From Kordiimonas sp. (GTDB lineage Bacteria; Pseudomonadota; Alphaproteobacteria; Sphingomonadales; Emcibacteraceae): DNA of 64,000 nucleotides. Within the stretch, counting starts at the first letter, position 1. Each line of letters starts with the position of its first letter. The notes beneath the pieces are model-generated. The model was not told where the DNA came from. It ran no database searches and saw nothing but the letters and a program-made list of their open reading frames with translations. The translations under genes were made by a program, and so were the position numbers. Shown here piece after piece: positions 7,881 to 16,868 of the stretch. The stretch lies in assembly GCA_002700365.1 (NCBI GenBank), contig PADB01000010.1, forward strand, positions 668,504 to 732,503. Direction: 5' to 3'.

Positions 7881-8198
7881 TTACCCTTTGCAGAAGATAT
7901 CGTACAACTCATGGATAAGTTGTGCGACGCGGCCATCATTAATACGATAAAAAATTTGCTGGCTTTCACGGCGTGTCGCCACAAGCCCTTCTGCGCGCAT
8001 CCGGCTCAAATGCTGTGACAACGCAGATTGCGAAATATCCAGTTCCTTTTCCAGTGCGCTAACGCACATTTCGCCGCCGACAAGGTGGCATAAAATCATT
8101 AATCGGTTGGCATTAGAAAGTGTCTTCAGAAAGTCCGCCGCTTCCAAGGCATTCTTATGAACAAGGTCTATATTCATGGCAACCAAATTATCCATCAC
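7881..8198 (-). CDS. ArsR-family regulator, BigR/SqrR-like sulfide sensor
   Basis: A 105-residue winged-helix regulator of the ArsR family (LKTLSNANRLMILCHL; recognition helix ISQSALSQHLSRMRAEGLV; wing RRESQQIFYRI). It has no CxC metal site of the ArsR/SmtB type. Cys37 and Cys103 are 66 residues apart, the same spacing as the redox pair in SqrR (Cys41/Cys107) and BigR (Cys42/Cys108), which form a sulfur bridge on exposure to persulfide and release DNA. Cys45 is a third cysteine. This argues for a reactive-sulfur sensor. It is not next to a sulfide:quinone reductase or persulfide dioxygenase gene, so its targets may be elsewhere. The first two codons are both Met; the RBS is weak. A CtrA-type box lies 54 bp upstream. 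Confidence 0.82.
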   Translation of the reverse strand: MMDNLVAMNIDLVHKNALEAADFLKTLSNANRLMILCHLVGGEMCVSALEKELDISQSALSQHLSRMRAEGLVATRRESQQIFYRINDGRVAQLIHELYDIFCKG

Positions 8199-8251
8199 CG
8201 CCCCCCTAATTCTCTTTGCATATATCTTATTATATACGTGCTAAGCTCATC

Positions 8252-8266
8252 TTAATCTTTTGTTAA
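8252..8266 (-). promoter_or_regulatory. CtrA-type box upstream of the ArsR gene
   Basis: TTAATCTTTTGTTAA is a perfect TTAA-N7-TTAA element, the binding pattern of the alphaproteobacterial cell-cycle regulator CtrA. It lies 54-68 bp before the ArsR-family start codon and differs from the box before carD at one position of fifteen. Function is inferred from the motif alone. Confidence 0.45.
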
Positions 8267-8408
8267 ATCAGTGTATACTGATTTTTATTCTCAAGAAAAT
8301 GAAAAAAACCGCTATAAGGACTGCGACACAGCTTTACTGTGTTAGAAACGCCCGGCACTCTAATTCTTCTGCCCCGCTTCGTATAGCCATTGCCCTGTAA
8401 ACGGGGCC

Positions 8409-9314
8409 CTATAAACGGCGCGCATTTAAGGCCAGTGCGACCTTTGACATAGGTGGGCGTTCCAATTGTGCACAAATATAACGACCCGCTGCTAACAGGG
8501 CCGCCATATCCACTCCCGTCTCAATTCCCAGGCCCTCACAAAGATAGACCATATCTTCCGTTGCCATATTACCGCTTGCCCCTTTTGCGAACGGGCAGCC
8601 CCCCAATCCCGCAACAGAACTGTCAAAAACCCTTATCCCCATTTGTAATCCTGCAAAAGCATTGGCTATAGCCTGCCCATAGGTATCGTGTAAGTGTAGT
8701 GCAATATTTTCAACCGGAATTGCACTCCCCACCGCCTCGACAAGATTCTGCACCTGCAGTGCCGTGCCCACGCCAACGGTATCCCCCAGGCTCACTTCAT
8801 AGCACCCCATTTCAAATAATTGTTTCGCCAACGGCACGACCTGCGCTGGCACAACATCCCCTGCATACGGGCAACCAAGAACACATGAGACATAACCGCG
8901 CACGCGTACACCCCCCGCCCGCGCGGCCGCAACAACCGGCTCTAGACGCTGAAAGCTTTCCCCAATACTGCAATTGATATTTTTTTGGCTAAACTCTTCT
9001 GTTGCAGACACAAACACACCGACTTCATCGGCGCGCGCACGCAATGCCCCTTCAAGCCCGCGCATGTTCGGCACCAAAGCACTATATGAAACATCGGCTT
9101 TTCGTGTAATGCCCTCCATAACCTCCCCATGATCTGCCATTTGCGGCACCCATTTCGGCGATACGAAACTGGTCACATCGATATCGCGCAGTCCCGCTGC
9201 GACCAATCGTTCAATAAAGTCAATCTTCACAGCTGTTGGAACGATTTCCGGCTCATTCTGCAGACCATCCCGCGGCCCGACTTCGTACAACCGCACGGAT
9301 TTAGGAAAATGCAT
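8409..9314 (-). CDS. mvaB: Hydroxymethylglutaryl-CoA lyase
   Basis: A 301-residue DRE-TIM metallolyase that splits HMG-CoA into acetyl-CoA and acetoacetate, the last step of leucine breakdown. Visible family features: VGPRDGLQNE at residues 12-21 with the metal-binding Asp, VTSFVSPKWVPQMAD, YVSCVLGCPYAG, LHLHDTYGQ with two metal-ligand His, and the signature GLGGCPFAKGASGN containing the catalytic Cys. Length is normal. The gene stands alone rather than in a liu operon and is divergent from a LysR regulator 215 bp away, which may control it. The LiuR-like regulator of this window is 42 kb away. Confidence 0.95.
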   Translation of the reverse strand: MHFPKSVRLYEVGPRDGLQNEPEIVPTAVKIDFIERLVAAGLRDIDVTSFVSPKWVPQMADHGEVMEGITRKADVSYSALVPNMRGLEGALRARADEVGVFVSATEEFSQKNINCSIGESFQRLEPVVAAARAGGVRVRGYVSCVLGCPYAGDVVPAQVVPLAKQLFEMGCYEVSLGDTVGVGTALQVQNLVEAVGSAIPVENIALHLHDTYGQAIANAFAGLQMGIRVFDSSVAGLGGCPFAKGASGNMATEDMVYLCEGLGIETGVDMAALLAAGRYICAQLERPPMSKVALALNARRL

Positions 9315-9496
9315 TTTTCATCCTTTAAAAAATGTTCGCCTCTTCTATCAGGACCTCTCCGGCAACAAAACGAACACGCACAATATTATGCCGATTAATA
9401 ATTATACCCCACAAATCATTCTTCCTCACCCCCACATGAAAGAGCAACTGAAAAAGACAAGACAATCCTTTGACACCATCCTTATTATTGATATTG

Positions 9497-9537
9497 TCTA
9501 TTATAGAATTTTATTAATAGAATTTTTCTATGATAGA
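9497..9537 (+). promoter_or_regulatory. Repeated TCTAT/ATAGA half-sites over the LysR start
   Basis: Two perfect inverted repeats, TCTATTATAGA (9497-9507) and TCTATGATAGA (9527-9537), have centres exactly 30 bp apart, about three helical turns. A further ATAGAA-TTT-TTCTAT repeat links them (9517-9531). The downstream site covers the ATG of the LysR gene, as expected for autorepression. The operator role is an inference from symmetry and position. Confidence 0.5.
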
Positions 9538-10441
9538 GATATATCAACTACATTATTTTTTGGCGACAGCTGAAACTCAGAATTTTACAAAGGCTGCCCG
9601 GCAGTGCCAGGTGACCCAGCCCACATTATCTGCGGGCATCCGTAAGCTGGAATTGGCATTAGGCGCACGATTATTTGATCGTAATGCCAAATCAACTACC
9701 CTCACAGCCGCAGGCCAAAAGTTTATCCCCCGCGCCCAAACAATTTTACGGCAATGCCAACAGGCCCTTCATGAACTCAACACAGATGCGGCGGATGATA
9801 AAAACACACACGAACCTGGCGGCACTCTGCGTCTGGGCCTGCTTTTCACCATCCCCGGTAATCATGCGCAAAAAATACTACAGGGCTTTTCTCATTTATA
9901 TCCCACCCTTCGTGTTGAACTTTTTGACGGTCATCACAGGGATATTCTGACCCGGATCGAAAACGGCGGGCTAGATATCGCCCTGACGCTGATAGACAAC
10001 ACCGCATCAGCAAAATTCCAATGCACACCCCTTTACCACGAAGCCTATAGCCTTTTTCTTTCCGCCCAGCATCCACGTGCCGCCTCCGACCCGATGACCG
10101 CAGAAGACCTCGTATCAGAACCCGCCTTGCTTCGTCCCTATTGCGAGATCATAAATGAAACCCAGCGTTTCTTCGCCGACAGGCAAATAACACCACCCCT
10201 TGCCTATCGCTGTACATCTGATGAAAGGGCCGCAGCTATGGTCCTGGCGGGGATTGGTTTTGCTATTATGCCCCACAGCTATCGCCAGCCAGGCCTGAAA
10301 ACTGTGGGACTAAGTGGCTTTAATTATTCGCGCCAAATTGGTCTTATCCGCCCGCAACGCCCCCAATCCCGCATCCCCCGCGCGAATGAAGCATTGTTAG
10401 GCGCCTTCGAACACTATACAAAGGCGCTGTATACAAAATAA
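9530..10441 (+). CDS. LysR-family transcriptional regulator
   Basis: A 303-residue LysR-type regulator. The N-terminal winged helix is canonical (MIEIYQLHYFLATAE, TKAARQCQVTQPTLSAGIRKLE), and the remainder forms the two-lobed effector-binding domain starting near residue 95 (GTLRLGLLFTI). Alignment with the family fixes the start at the first ATG, although no Shine-Dalgarno sequence precedes it and an AT-only inverted repeat covers it, which suggests weak or autoregulated expression. Upstream is the divergent HMG-CoA lyase gene; downstream are two AEC transporters in the same direction, which are reasonable targets. The inducer is unknown. Confidence 0.9.
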   Translation: MIEIYQLHYFLATAETQNFTKAARQCQVTQPTLSAGIRKLELALGARLFDRNAKSTTLTAAGQKFIPRAQTILRQCQQALHELNTDAADDKNTHEPGGTLRLGLLFTIPGNHAQKILQGFSHLYPTLRVELFDGHHRDILTRIENGGLDIALTLIDNTASAKFQCTPLYHEAYSLFLSAQHPRAASDPMTAEDLVSEPALLRPYCEIINETQRFFADRQITPPLAYRCTSDERAAAMVLAGIGFAIMPHSYRQPGLKTVGLSGFNYSRQIGLIRPQRPQSRIPRANEALLGAFEHYTKALYTK

Positions 10442-10520
10442 AGATGACATCCTGTTCATTTAGATTGTCATTTTCCTGTCGCACAATATCCAATTTTGTG
10501 CCTAAAACTGAGTATTTAGC

Positions 10521-11408
10521 ATGTTGCTTGAACTGCTAACGGTGATTGCGCCAGTTTTTATTTGTGTTGCCCTGGGGTATGGCTGGGTGCGACAAGGCAA
10601 CCCGTTTCCTGGTCACTTTATTTCCAATATGAATATGAACGTCTCAGTACCCTGCATGGTCTTTGCCGGTTTGTTCAAACTGGATGGTCAGTGGGCAGAA
10701 ATGGGCACCGTTATCATGGCTTCCGTATTGGCCATTGCCATTATGTTCGTGGCCAGCCTGCTTCTGGCCTTGGCATTTGGCCGCCTTAGCCGCGGCTACC
10801 TCATCGCCCTCAGCTCTACCAATTGTGGTAACATGGGACTGTCACTTTGCCTGTTTGCGTTTGGCGATGCCGGACTTGCCGTTGGCATCACCTATTTCGC
10901 CGTCAGCACTTTCTTGTTCTTTCCTCTCGCCAGTCTCATTGCCGAAGGCAATTTCCAGCTTTCCAAGTTGTTTAAAATTCCCATTATCTATGCCACCCTT
11001 TTCGCGGGGGGCTTTATGGCCATGGGCGTTGAACCGCCCCGCTGGCTTGCCAATACCACTACATTGATCGGCGGGATTGCCATTCCTACGATGTTACTGG
11101 CTTTGGGGTCATCCTTGGCACAGATCGAAGCGGGACAATCTTTACGTTTATTCATGCTTTCCCTTAGCCGTATGTTGCTGGGAACCGCTGTTGGCCTTGC
11201 GGTCACCTCCCTTTTTGGTCTCACGGGACTGACCAAAGGCGTTATCATTCTACAATGCAGTATGCCGATCGCGGTTTTTACCTATTTGCTGGCCGACCGT
11301 TATCATCGCCAACCCCGCGATGTGGCGACAATGGTCATGATGACCACCTTGATAAGCATCGGCTCTATCCCGCTGGTATTGGCCTTTGTCTTGGGAATGG
11401 AGGGATAA
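10521..11408 (+). CDS. AEC-family transporter (first of tandem pair)
   Basis: A 295-residue membrane protein of the auxin efflux carrier (AEC) family with about ten hydrophobic segments. Family features include the N-terminal VIAPVFICVALGYGW helix, NMNVSVPCMVFAGL, the NCGNMGLSLCLFAFG segment in the middle of the protein, and GGIAIPTMLLALGSSLA. Bacterial members move small organic acids such as malate, malonate or hydroxy acids; the substrate cannot be told. Its TAA stop directly abuts the ATG of a homologous gene (TAAATG), so the two are surely co-translated. It follows the LysR gene by 79 bp. Confidence 0.88.
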   Translation: MLLELLTVIAPVFICVALGYGWVRQGNPFPGHFISNMNMNVSVPCMVFAGLFKLDGQWAEMGTVIMASVLAIAIMFVASLLLALAFGRLSRGYLIALSSTNCGNMGLSLCLFAFGDAGLAVGITYFAVSTFLFFPLASLIAEGNFQLSKLFKIPIIYATLFAGGFMAMGVEPPRWLANTTTLIGGIAIPTMLLALGSSLAQIEAGQSLRLFMLSLSRMLLGTAVGLAVTSLFGLTGLTKGVIILQCSMPIAVFTYLLADRYHRQPRDVATMVMMTTLISIGSIPLVLAFVLGMEG

Positions 11409-12293
11409 ATGCTGGTCGAACTCATTACCATTATGTCACCCATTTTATTATGTGCGCTTGTCGGCTTTATCTGGGAAAAAAAGCTACAGGACTACCCGGC
11501 AGAATTCGTGACCCGTATTGGCATGACCATTACGATTCCCTGCCTGATATTTCATGGCCTCATTAGCGCTGATCTGGACATTACGACCCTGAAGACTGTG
11601 GGCCTGGTGGCCATTGCCTGTGTCTTTACCTGCATGGCCGGCGTCGCACTGGTAACGCACTTTTCCGGTCTTTCGCCCCGCCGCTACCTGCCGACCTTAT
11701 CTTTCGGCAATGCCGGCTTTCTTGGTATCCCCTTATGCTATTTTGCGTTTGGCAGTGATGCTGCCACATTGGCCATAGTTTTCTTTTTTGTCAGTGCCGT
11801 CATCCACATGACATTTGGCCCCGGCATTGCCAGCGGACATTTTCACCCGCGCCGTCTGCTAAAAACCCCGATTGTCATGGCCGTGGTCTGTGCCCTGCCG
11901 TTTCTCTTTCTCAACTTACCCAGTCCGCGCTGGCTGCTTAATACGACAAATTTATTGGGGCAGGCCGCCATTCCCATGATGTTGATGTCCTTAGGGGCCG
12001 CACTGGCTGATTTTCAGATTGATAGCCGGAAAAGACTGATCTGGCTTGCCCTGTTTCGTCTGTCTCTTGGGATAATTGTCGGATTTGGTTTTGTCTGGGC
12101 TTTTGGCCTTGATGGCCTGATCGCCAAAGTCGTGATTATCGAGGCCAGCCTTCCGGTCGCCATTATGAGCTATGCCATCGCCGAACAATATGACTTGGGC
12201 CATAAAGAAATGGCCGGTATTATCCTTGTCACGACATTAGCATCACTCATAACCATTCCAATAATACTCACAGTTCTGCAAATGCAATTTTAA
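11409..12293 (+). CDS. AEC-family transporter (second of tandem pair)
   Basis: A 294-residue paralogue of the preceding AEC transporter, collinear with it along the whole length: IMSPILLCALVGFIW, MTITIPCLIFHGL, FGNAGFLGIPLCYFAFG, GQAAIPMMLMSLGAALA and a C-terminal IIEASLPVAIMSYAIAEQY. The two proteins share the same motifs but differ in most residues, so the duplication is old. AEC carriers are not generally known as obligate two-subunit systems, yet zero spacing between the genes would favour equal synthesis and possibly a heterodimer. No recognisable terminator follows; bolA converges 11 bp later. Confidence 0.88.
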   Translation: MLVELITIMSPILLCALVGFIWEKKLQDYPAEFVTRIGMTITIPCLIFHGLISADLDITTLKTVGLVAIACVFTCMAGVALVTHFSGLSPRRYLPTLSFGNAGFLGIPLCYFAFGSDAATLAIVFFFVSAVIHMTFGPGIASGHFHPRRLLKTPIVMAVVCALPFLFLNLPSPRWLLNTTNLLGQAAIPMMLMSLGAALADFQIDSRKRLIWLALFRLSLGIIVGFGFVWAFGLDGLIAKVVIIEASLPVAIMSYAIAEQYDLGHKEMAGIILVTTLASLITIPIILTVLQMQF

Positions 12294-12304
12294 CAATACA
12301 TGGC

Positions 12305-12580
12305 CTAAGCCCCTGCTTCATCGGGGGTTTGGGTATGCAATGAAAGTGCATGTACCGGCCCCGCAAGTTCTTCCGCCAGCAGCTTGTATACCATTCGTTG
12401 TCGCGCCAACCGTGACTGGCCGGCAAAAGCATCCGCGATGATATGTATCTGAAAATGGCTTTCCCCGCCGTCAGGGGCCCCGCGATGACCTGCATGCTTA
12501 TGTGATTCATCGATCACGTCTAATCGCTGCGGTGATAAGCCTGCCGTAATTTTCTGCCGAATAGCTTCTGCAACTTTCAT
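12305..12580 (-). CDS. BolA-family protein
   Basis: A 91-residue BolA protein (class II KH-like fold). It has the signature ESHKHAGHRGAPDGGESHF with two conserved His in the loop region, the FAGQSRLARQRMVYKLLAEEL helix block (shown here as FAGQSRLARQRMVYKLL plus AEEL) and a terminal HALSLHTQTPDEA. BolA proteins pair with monothiol glutaredoxins in iron-sulfur cluster trafficking and can influence transcription and cell shape. Arrangement next to a divergent J-domain gene followed by cobS and cobT is common in Alphaproteobacteria. Convergent with the AEC genes. Confidence 0.93.
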   Translation of the reverse strand: MKVAEAIRQKITAGLSPQRLDVIDESHKHAGHRGAPDGGESHFQIHIIADAFAGQSRLARQRMVYKLLAEELAGPVHALSLHTQTPDEAGA

Positions 12581-12659
12581 TTATTTGCCCTTATTTTAAT
12601 CTTTTATAGTCCCTGTCTGATGGGGTATTCTTAAGTATATTTTCTATATTCATATTTTA

Positions 12660-13247
12660 TTGACTGTATATAGCGTGCCGCGCTCCACCGACAATATCAA
12701 GATCACACTAAACCTGAAATCGCAACCGTCATTAAAGGAATGCGATTGGCCCGGCTGTCAGCATCACGGCGAATTTCGCGCGCCACGTGATCGTCATCAT
12801 CTTACCGATTATCTCTGGTTCTGTAAGCCGCATATTCGTCTCTACAACAGCCAATGGGACTATTTCTCCGGCATGACAGCGCAACAGATATATGATCATC
12901 AAAAACGCGACCAATACTGGCATCGCACCACGTGGAAAATGGGCGAAGGCCCCGCAGCAGGCACCGCCCACATCGATGATACACATGATATTCTGAAGTC
13001 GCCATTATCGCCCGCACAACGCCACGGCCACGGACAATCTCCGCTAGACGAAAAAGATCTGCAGGCTTTAAAATATCTAAACCTTGACGCGGCGGCTTCT
13101 CTACACGACATAAAAGAAGCCTATAAAAAGCTTGCTAAAAAATATCACCCCGATACCAATGGAGGAAAGCGCAAGTATGAAAGCCGTTTTAAAAAAGTGA
13201 GCCTTGCTTACCAGCACCTCCGCATGCAAAAACACAAATTCTGCTAA
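12660..13247 (+). CDS. J-domain (DnaJ-like) protein
   Basis: A protein of about 195 residues. The N-terminal half holds a conserved alphaproteobacterial module with [37 protein letters not shown] and paired Cys that may bind zinc; the C-terminal 60 residues are a J domain ([20 protein letters not shown], then the HPD motif in YHPDTNGG). J domains stimulate Hsp70 (DnaK) ATPase. The start is uncertain: no ATG fits, and TTG (12660) or GTG (12675) must be used, both without a clear ribosome binding site. It immediately precedes cobS, a standard order in this class; a chaperone role for the chelatase is an inference. Confidence 0.82.
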   Translation: MTVYSVPRSTDNIKITLNLKSQPSLKECDWPGCQHHGEFRAPRDRHHLTDYLWFCKPHIRLYNSQWDYFSGMTAQQIYDHQKRDQYWHRTTWKMGEGPAAGTAHIDDTHDILKSPLSPAQRHGHGQSPLDEKDLQALKYLNLDAAASLHDIKEAYKKLAKKYHPDTNGGKRKYESRFKKVSLAYQHLRMQKHKFC

Positions 13248-13273
13248 CGACCCAACCTTTGAAAGAAAAATAT

Positions 13274-14263
13274 ATGGCTCTGCATGGTACATCCCCGGAT
13301 ACAGAAAATACATTACCTGACATAACAGTGAATGTACGGGATACTTTTGGTCTGGATATCGACATGGAGGTTCCTGCCTTTTCTGTTGCCAATGAACATG
13401 TGCCGGAACGGGATGAAAACTATCTTTTTGACCATAACACAACTCTTGCGATCCTTGCCGGCTTTGCCTATGACCGCCGGGTGATGATTCAGGGGTATCA
13501 CGGGACCGGAAAATCAACGCATATAGAACAAGTCGCCGCCCGATTAAACTGGCCTTGTGTGCGCGTTAATCTGGATAGCCATATCAGCCGTATCGACCTC
13601 GTCGGGCGCGATGCCATCGTCCTGCGGGACGGGGTTCAGGTCACAGAATTCAAAGAAGGTATCTTGCCCTGGGCACTACAAAACCCTGTTGCGCTGGTTT
13701 TTGATGAATATGACGCCGGGCGCCCGGATGTGATGTTTGTCATCCAGCGGGTATTGGAAGTCGCCGGGAAATTAACTTTGCTGGATCAAAACAGAGTCAT
13801 TCGTCCGCATCCCGCATTCAGACTTTTTGCCACGTCAAACACCATCGGACTGGGCGATACCAGCGGCCTTTACCACGGGACGCAGCAAATCAATCAGGGA
13901 CAAATGGACCGCTGGAACATTGTCACAACGCTCAACTATCTGGATCATGATACCGAAGAAAAGATCATGCTCGCGAAAATGCCCGGATTTGACACGGATG
14001 AGGGCCGCAAAGTAATCGCCCAAATGGTGCAGGTCGCAGACTTAAGCCGCAATGGTTTTATCAACGGCGATATTTCCACAGTCATGTCACCGCGCACCGT
14101 TTTAACCTGGGCGCAAAATACGGAAATATTCTCCAATCCGGCTTTCGCTTTTCAGGTCACATTCCTCAACAAATGTGATGAGCTGGAACGGCCTATCGTC
14201 GCCGAATATTTCCAGCGCGCCTTTGGTATAGAACTACCGGAATCTCCACTAGTCACCGCCTAA
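13274..14263 (+). CDS. cobS: Cobaltochelatase AAA+ subunit CobS
   Basis: A 329-residue MoxR-type AAA+ ATPase. Walker A is GYHGTGKST (about residues 74-82), Walker [12 protein letters not shown] (about 139-149), followed by [21 protein letters not shown]. With CobT it forms the chaperone-like ring that drives cobalt insertion into hydrogenobyrinic acid diamide by CobN in aerobic B12 synthesis. The start is taken at the ATG after GAAAGA rather than at an upstream TTG. CobT follows 10 bp later. CobN is not in the window, so use in B12 synthesis is expected but not shown here. Confidence 0.9.
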   Translation: MALHGTSPDTENTLPDITVNVRDTFGLDIDMEVPAFSVANEHVPERDENYLFDHNTTLAILAGFAYDRRVMIQGYHGTGKSTHIEQVAARLNWPCVRVNLDSHISRIDLVGRDAIVLRDGVQVTEFKEGILPWALQNPVALVFDEYDAGRPDVMFVIQRVLEVAGKLTLLDQNRVIRPHPAFRLFATSNTIGLGDTSGLYHGTQQINQGQMDRWNIVTTLNYLDHDTEEKIMLAKMPGFDTDEGRKVIAQMVQVADLSRNGFINGDISTVMSPRTVLTWAQNTEIFSNPAFAFQVTFLNKCDELERPIVAEYFQRAFGIELPESPLVTA

Positions 14264-14273
14264 CTGAAACAGG

Positions 14274-16139
14274 ATGGCTGCTGTGGCATCTGAAAAAAAG
14301 AAGCATGATCTCTTTAAGCAAATGGTGGGCTCCACCGTTCGGGCCATGTCGGCAACCCCCGATATGGAGGTCACATTTCGCCCCACAGAACATCCGCGCG
14401 CCGAAGCGCAGAAAGCTGTCTTACCGCTCCCGGCTCTGGATTTACCGGAAGAAGACGTGGCCCGCATCAGAGGCATGGGCGATAGCCTCGCTCTAAAGAA
14501 AAGATACCATGACCCCCAGCTCCATGAAAAATTCCGCCCGCGCGGACAGGTGGCCCGCGCCGTTTTCGATGCTATCGAAAACGCACGGGTAGACGCCATA
14601 GGGGCACGGAAGATGGCGGGCGTTTTCGATAATATCACAGAAATGCATCGCCAACATTACGCGGCGAACGTCTTAACCCCAACAACCGAAATGGACCCCG
14701 GACAAATCAGCGACATTGTCGGCCTGATCGTCTGGCAACGATTGACCGGCGCGCAGGTGCCCGAAGGAAGCCAGGCTGCCGTTGAAGCATTGCAGCCCTG
14801 GATAGAAGATAAAATCGGCCCCGCACTGGATCAGGTAGAACAAGAATTACAAACCCAGGAAGCCGTTGCCGCCCTCAGTCGCAAGATGATCGCAGACTTG
14901 GGCCTGGAAGACGATACAACCGCACCTGAGGATGACGACCCCCTCAGCGGCGAGCAGGATAATGAAAACCCTGACGATGATAACAGCGACAATCAAGACG
15001 ACAGTCAGGAACAAGACGACCAAAGTGATGATGGTCTCTCCGACGAAATGGATATGTCAGAGACCGAAGAGGATGAGACCACACAGGGCCGCAGTGTTGA
15101 AATGACACCGGAAGAACTACTGGATGCCATGCAAGATGCTCTTGAGGACCAGGATGCACTACCCCCGCGACCAAATGACCCGCAGCATGGATTAGACACA
15201 GATCACTATAAATCTTTCACCACGGAATTTGATGAAACTGTCACGGCCGAAGAATTATGCGATGCCGCCGAATTAACCTTCCTACGCAAAACGCTGGATC
15301 AACAACTGGAACATCTGCAAGGAGTCGTGGCGAAATTAGCCAATCGTCTGCAACGCATGCTCATGGCACAACAGGTGCGCTCCTGGGAGTTTGATCTTGA
15401 AGAAGGCCTTTTAGATTCAGGCCGGCTCAGCCGTGTTGTAACCAACCCGACCCATCCCCTGTCCTTCAAACTGGAAACAGAAACCGACTTTAAAGACACA
15501 ATTGTCACATTACTGATTGATAATTCCGGTTCCATGCGCGGACGCCCGATTACCATTGCCGCCATGTCTGCCGACGTTCTGGCGCGCACTCTGGAACGTT
15601 GTGGTGTTAAAGTGGAAATACTGGGCTTTACCACCCGCGCCTGGAAAGGCGGTAAATCCCGTGGACAATGGCTGGATGAAGGTAAGCCATCTCATCCCGG
15701 CAGATTAAATGACCTGCGGCATATTATATACAAAACAGCAGATGCTCCCCTGCGCAGGACTCGCGACAATCTTGGCCTGATGCTAAAAGAAGGGCTATTA
15801 AAAGAAAACATTGACGGTGAAGCCCTGCTATGGGCCCACAGCCGTCTGATGGTACGTCCTGAAGAACGTCGAATTCTCATGGTTATTTCTGACGGTGCCC
15901 CTGTTGATGACAGCACGCTTTCAACCAATACAGGCACCTATCTGGAACAGCATCTTCGTAATGTCATTCAATGGATCGAAAACCGGTCCCCTGTCGAATT
16001 GGTTGCCATCGGTATTGGACATGATGTCACACGCTACTATAAACGTGCTGTGACCATTATGGACGCAGAACAATTGGGCGGCGCGATTATGGATCAACTG
16101 GCCTTATTATTTGACGAAACCCACAAACACAAACGTTAA
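14274..16139 (+). CDS. cobT: Cobaltochelatase subunit CobT (VWA domain)
   Basis: A 621-residue protein. The N-terminal half is helical and conserved in CobT; residues about 210-275 are an extremely acidic linker (Asp, Glu, Asn, Gln runs); the C-terminal part is a von Willebrand A domain with the MIDAS motif [10 protein letters not shown] near residues 413-422 and a late SDGAPVDDS loop supplying a further metal-site residue. CobT stacks with CobS into a two-tier ring. GAAACAGG just before the ATG is only a modest ribosome binding site. Length is normal for the family. The gene is in operon with cobS, and a TetR gene converges downstream. Confidence 0.92.
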   Translation: MAAVASEKKKHDLFKQMVGSTVRAMSATPDMEVTFRPTEHPRAEAQKAVLPLPALDLPEEDVARIRGMGDSLALKKRYHDPQLHEKFRPRGQVARAVFDAIENARVDAIGARKMAGVFDNITEMHRQHYAANVLTPTTEMDPGQISDIVGLIVWQRLTGAQVPEGSQAAVEALQPWIEDKIGPALDQVEQELQTQEAVAALSRKMIADLGLEDDTTAPEDDDPLSGEQDNENPDDDNSDNQDDSQEQDDQSDDGLSDEMDMSETEEDETTQGRSVEMTPEELLDAMQDALEDQDALPPRPNDPQHGLDTDHYKSFTTEFDETVTAEELCDAAELTFLRKTLDQQLEHLQGVVAKLANRLQRMLMAQQVRSWEFDLEEGLLDSGRLSRVVTNPTHPLSFKLETETDFKDTIVTLLIDNSGSMRGRPITIAAMSADVLARTLERCGVKVEILGFTTRAWKGGKSRGQWLDEGKPSHPGRLNDLRHIIYKTADAPLRRTRDNLGLMLKEGLLKENIDGEALLWAHSRLMVRPEERRILMVISDGAPVDDSTLSTNTGTYLEQHLRNVIQWIENRSPVELVAIGIGHDVTRYYKRAVTIMDAEQLGGAIMDQLALLFDETHKHKR

Positions 16140-16163
16140 CATCAACATGCAGGGTGAATGACC

Positions 16164-16721
16164 CTACATGGACCGCACCCATGCCTTAAGTTGCATAATT
16201 TGTCGCCGCAAAACCTGTGGGTCATCCAGCGCATCGGCCAACAATGTCACACCGTGAACAGCACCAATCAGACGATGGGATAAATCAAAGCGTTCATCAA
16301 CCATTCCCATCATATTAAACTGGTCCACAACCCAGTCTAATTCTTCCTGCACCAGCTGACGGGCCGCCTGCGTCAAGGCACCCTCGTCATATTGCACATC
16401 CTGTAGCAGTCCGGCCAGAAAGGACCCCCTCACAACCTGCCCGGCCCCGGCTTCCACAAAACTGTCCATAAACAAAGATAGCCTTTGACGCGGGTTTTCT
16501 CCCGGTCCCAATGCCGCGAGGAAATGGCGTTGTTCTTTCTGCAAAGCCGATAAGACTGCCAGCCATAACGCATCCCGATCTGTGTAATCGGCTTTGATGG
16601 TGTCCGGGGTCGTCTTTAAGTCCTTGGCAATATCCTCAATCACCACAGCCCGCAAACCACCGTTGCGGGCCCGCAATAAAGCGGTCTCCAATATCGTTTT
16701 CTTGCTCACTTCCGCTGCCAT
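16164..16721 (-). CDS. TetR-family transcriptional regulator
   Basis: A 185-residue TetR-type regulator. The N-terminal helix-turn-helix is recognisable though diverged (TILETALLRARNGGLRAVVIEDIAKDLKTT in two pieces; DTIKADYTDRDALWLAVLSAL), and the C-terminal ligand domain includes FLAGLLQDVQYDEGALT. The start is taken at the ATG that follows AGAAAGG by 7 nt; a longer reading adds 30 residues without family resemblance. The gene is convergent with cobT and divergent from the phytase-like esterase gene about 150 bp away, a possible target. The effector is unknown. Confidence 0.82.
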   Translation of the reverse strand: MAAEVSKKTILETALLRARNGGLRAVVIEDIAKDLKTTPDTIKADYTDRDALWLAVLSALQKEQRHFLAALGPGENPRQRLSLFMDSFVEAGAGQVVRGSFLAGLLQDVQYDEGALTQAARQLVQEELDWVVDQFNMMGMVDERFDLSHRLIGAVHGVTLLADALDDPQVLRRQIMQLKAWVRSM

Positions 16722-16868
16722 GGTCGGGCCTTTCTGCTCACATTCCCTAAACCATATCATAACCGCCCTGTTGCGCAAAAGAATCCACAACACGGCCTTG
16801 CAGTCCGGCAAGCCACCCCCTATCGTCTGATTGCATCATGACCGTCTGTTCTATACAGTCACCATGTA

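Noticed and set aside
13274-16139. Magnesium chelatase BchI/BchD
   Set aside because: Both are AAA+ and VWA proteins, but residue patterns, lengths and the J-domain/bolA neighbourhood match CobS and CobT. No bacteriochlorophyll genes are seen.
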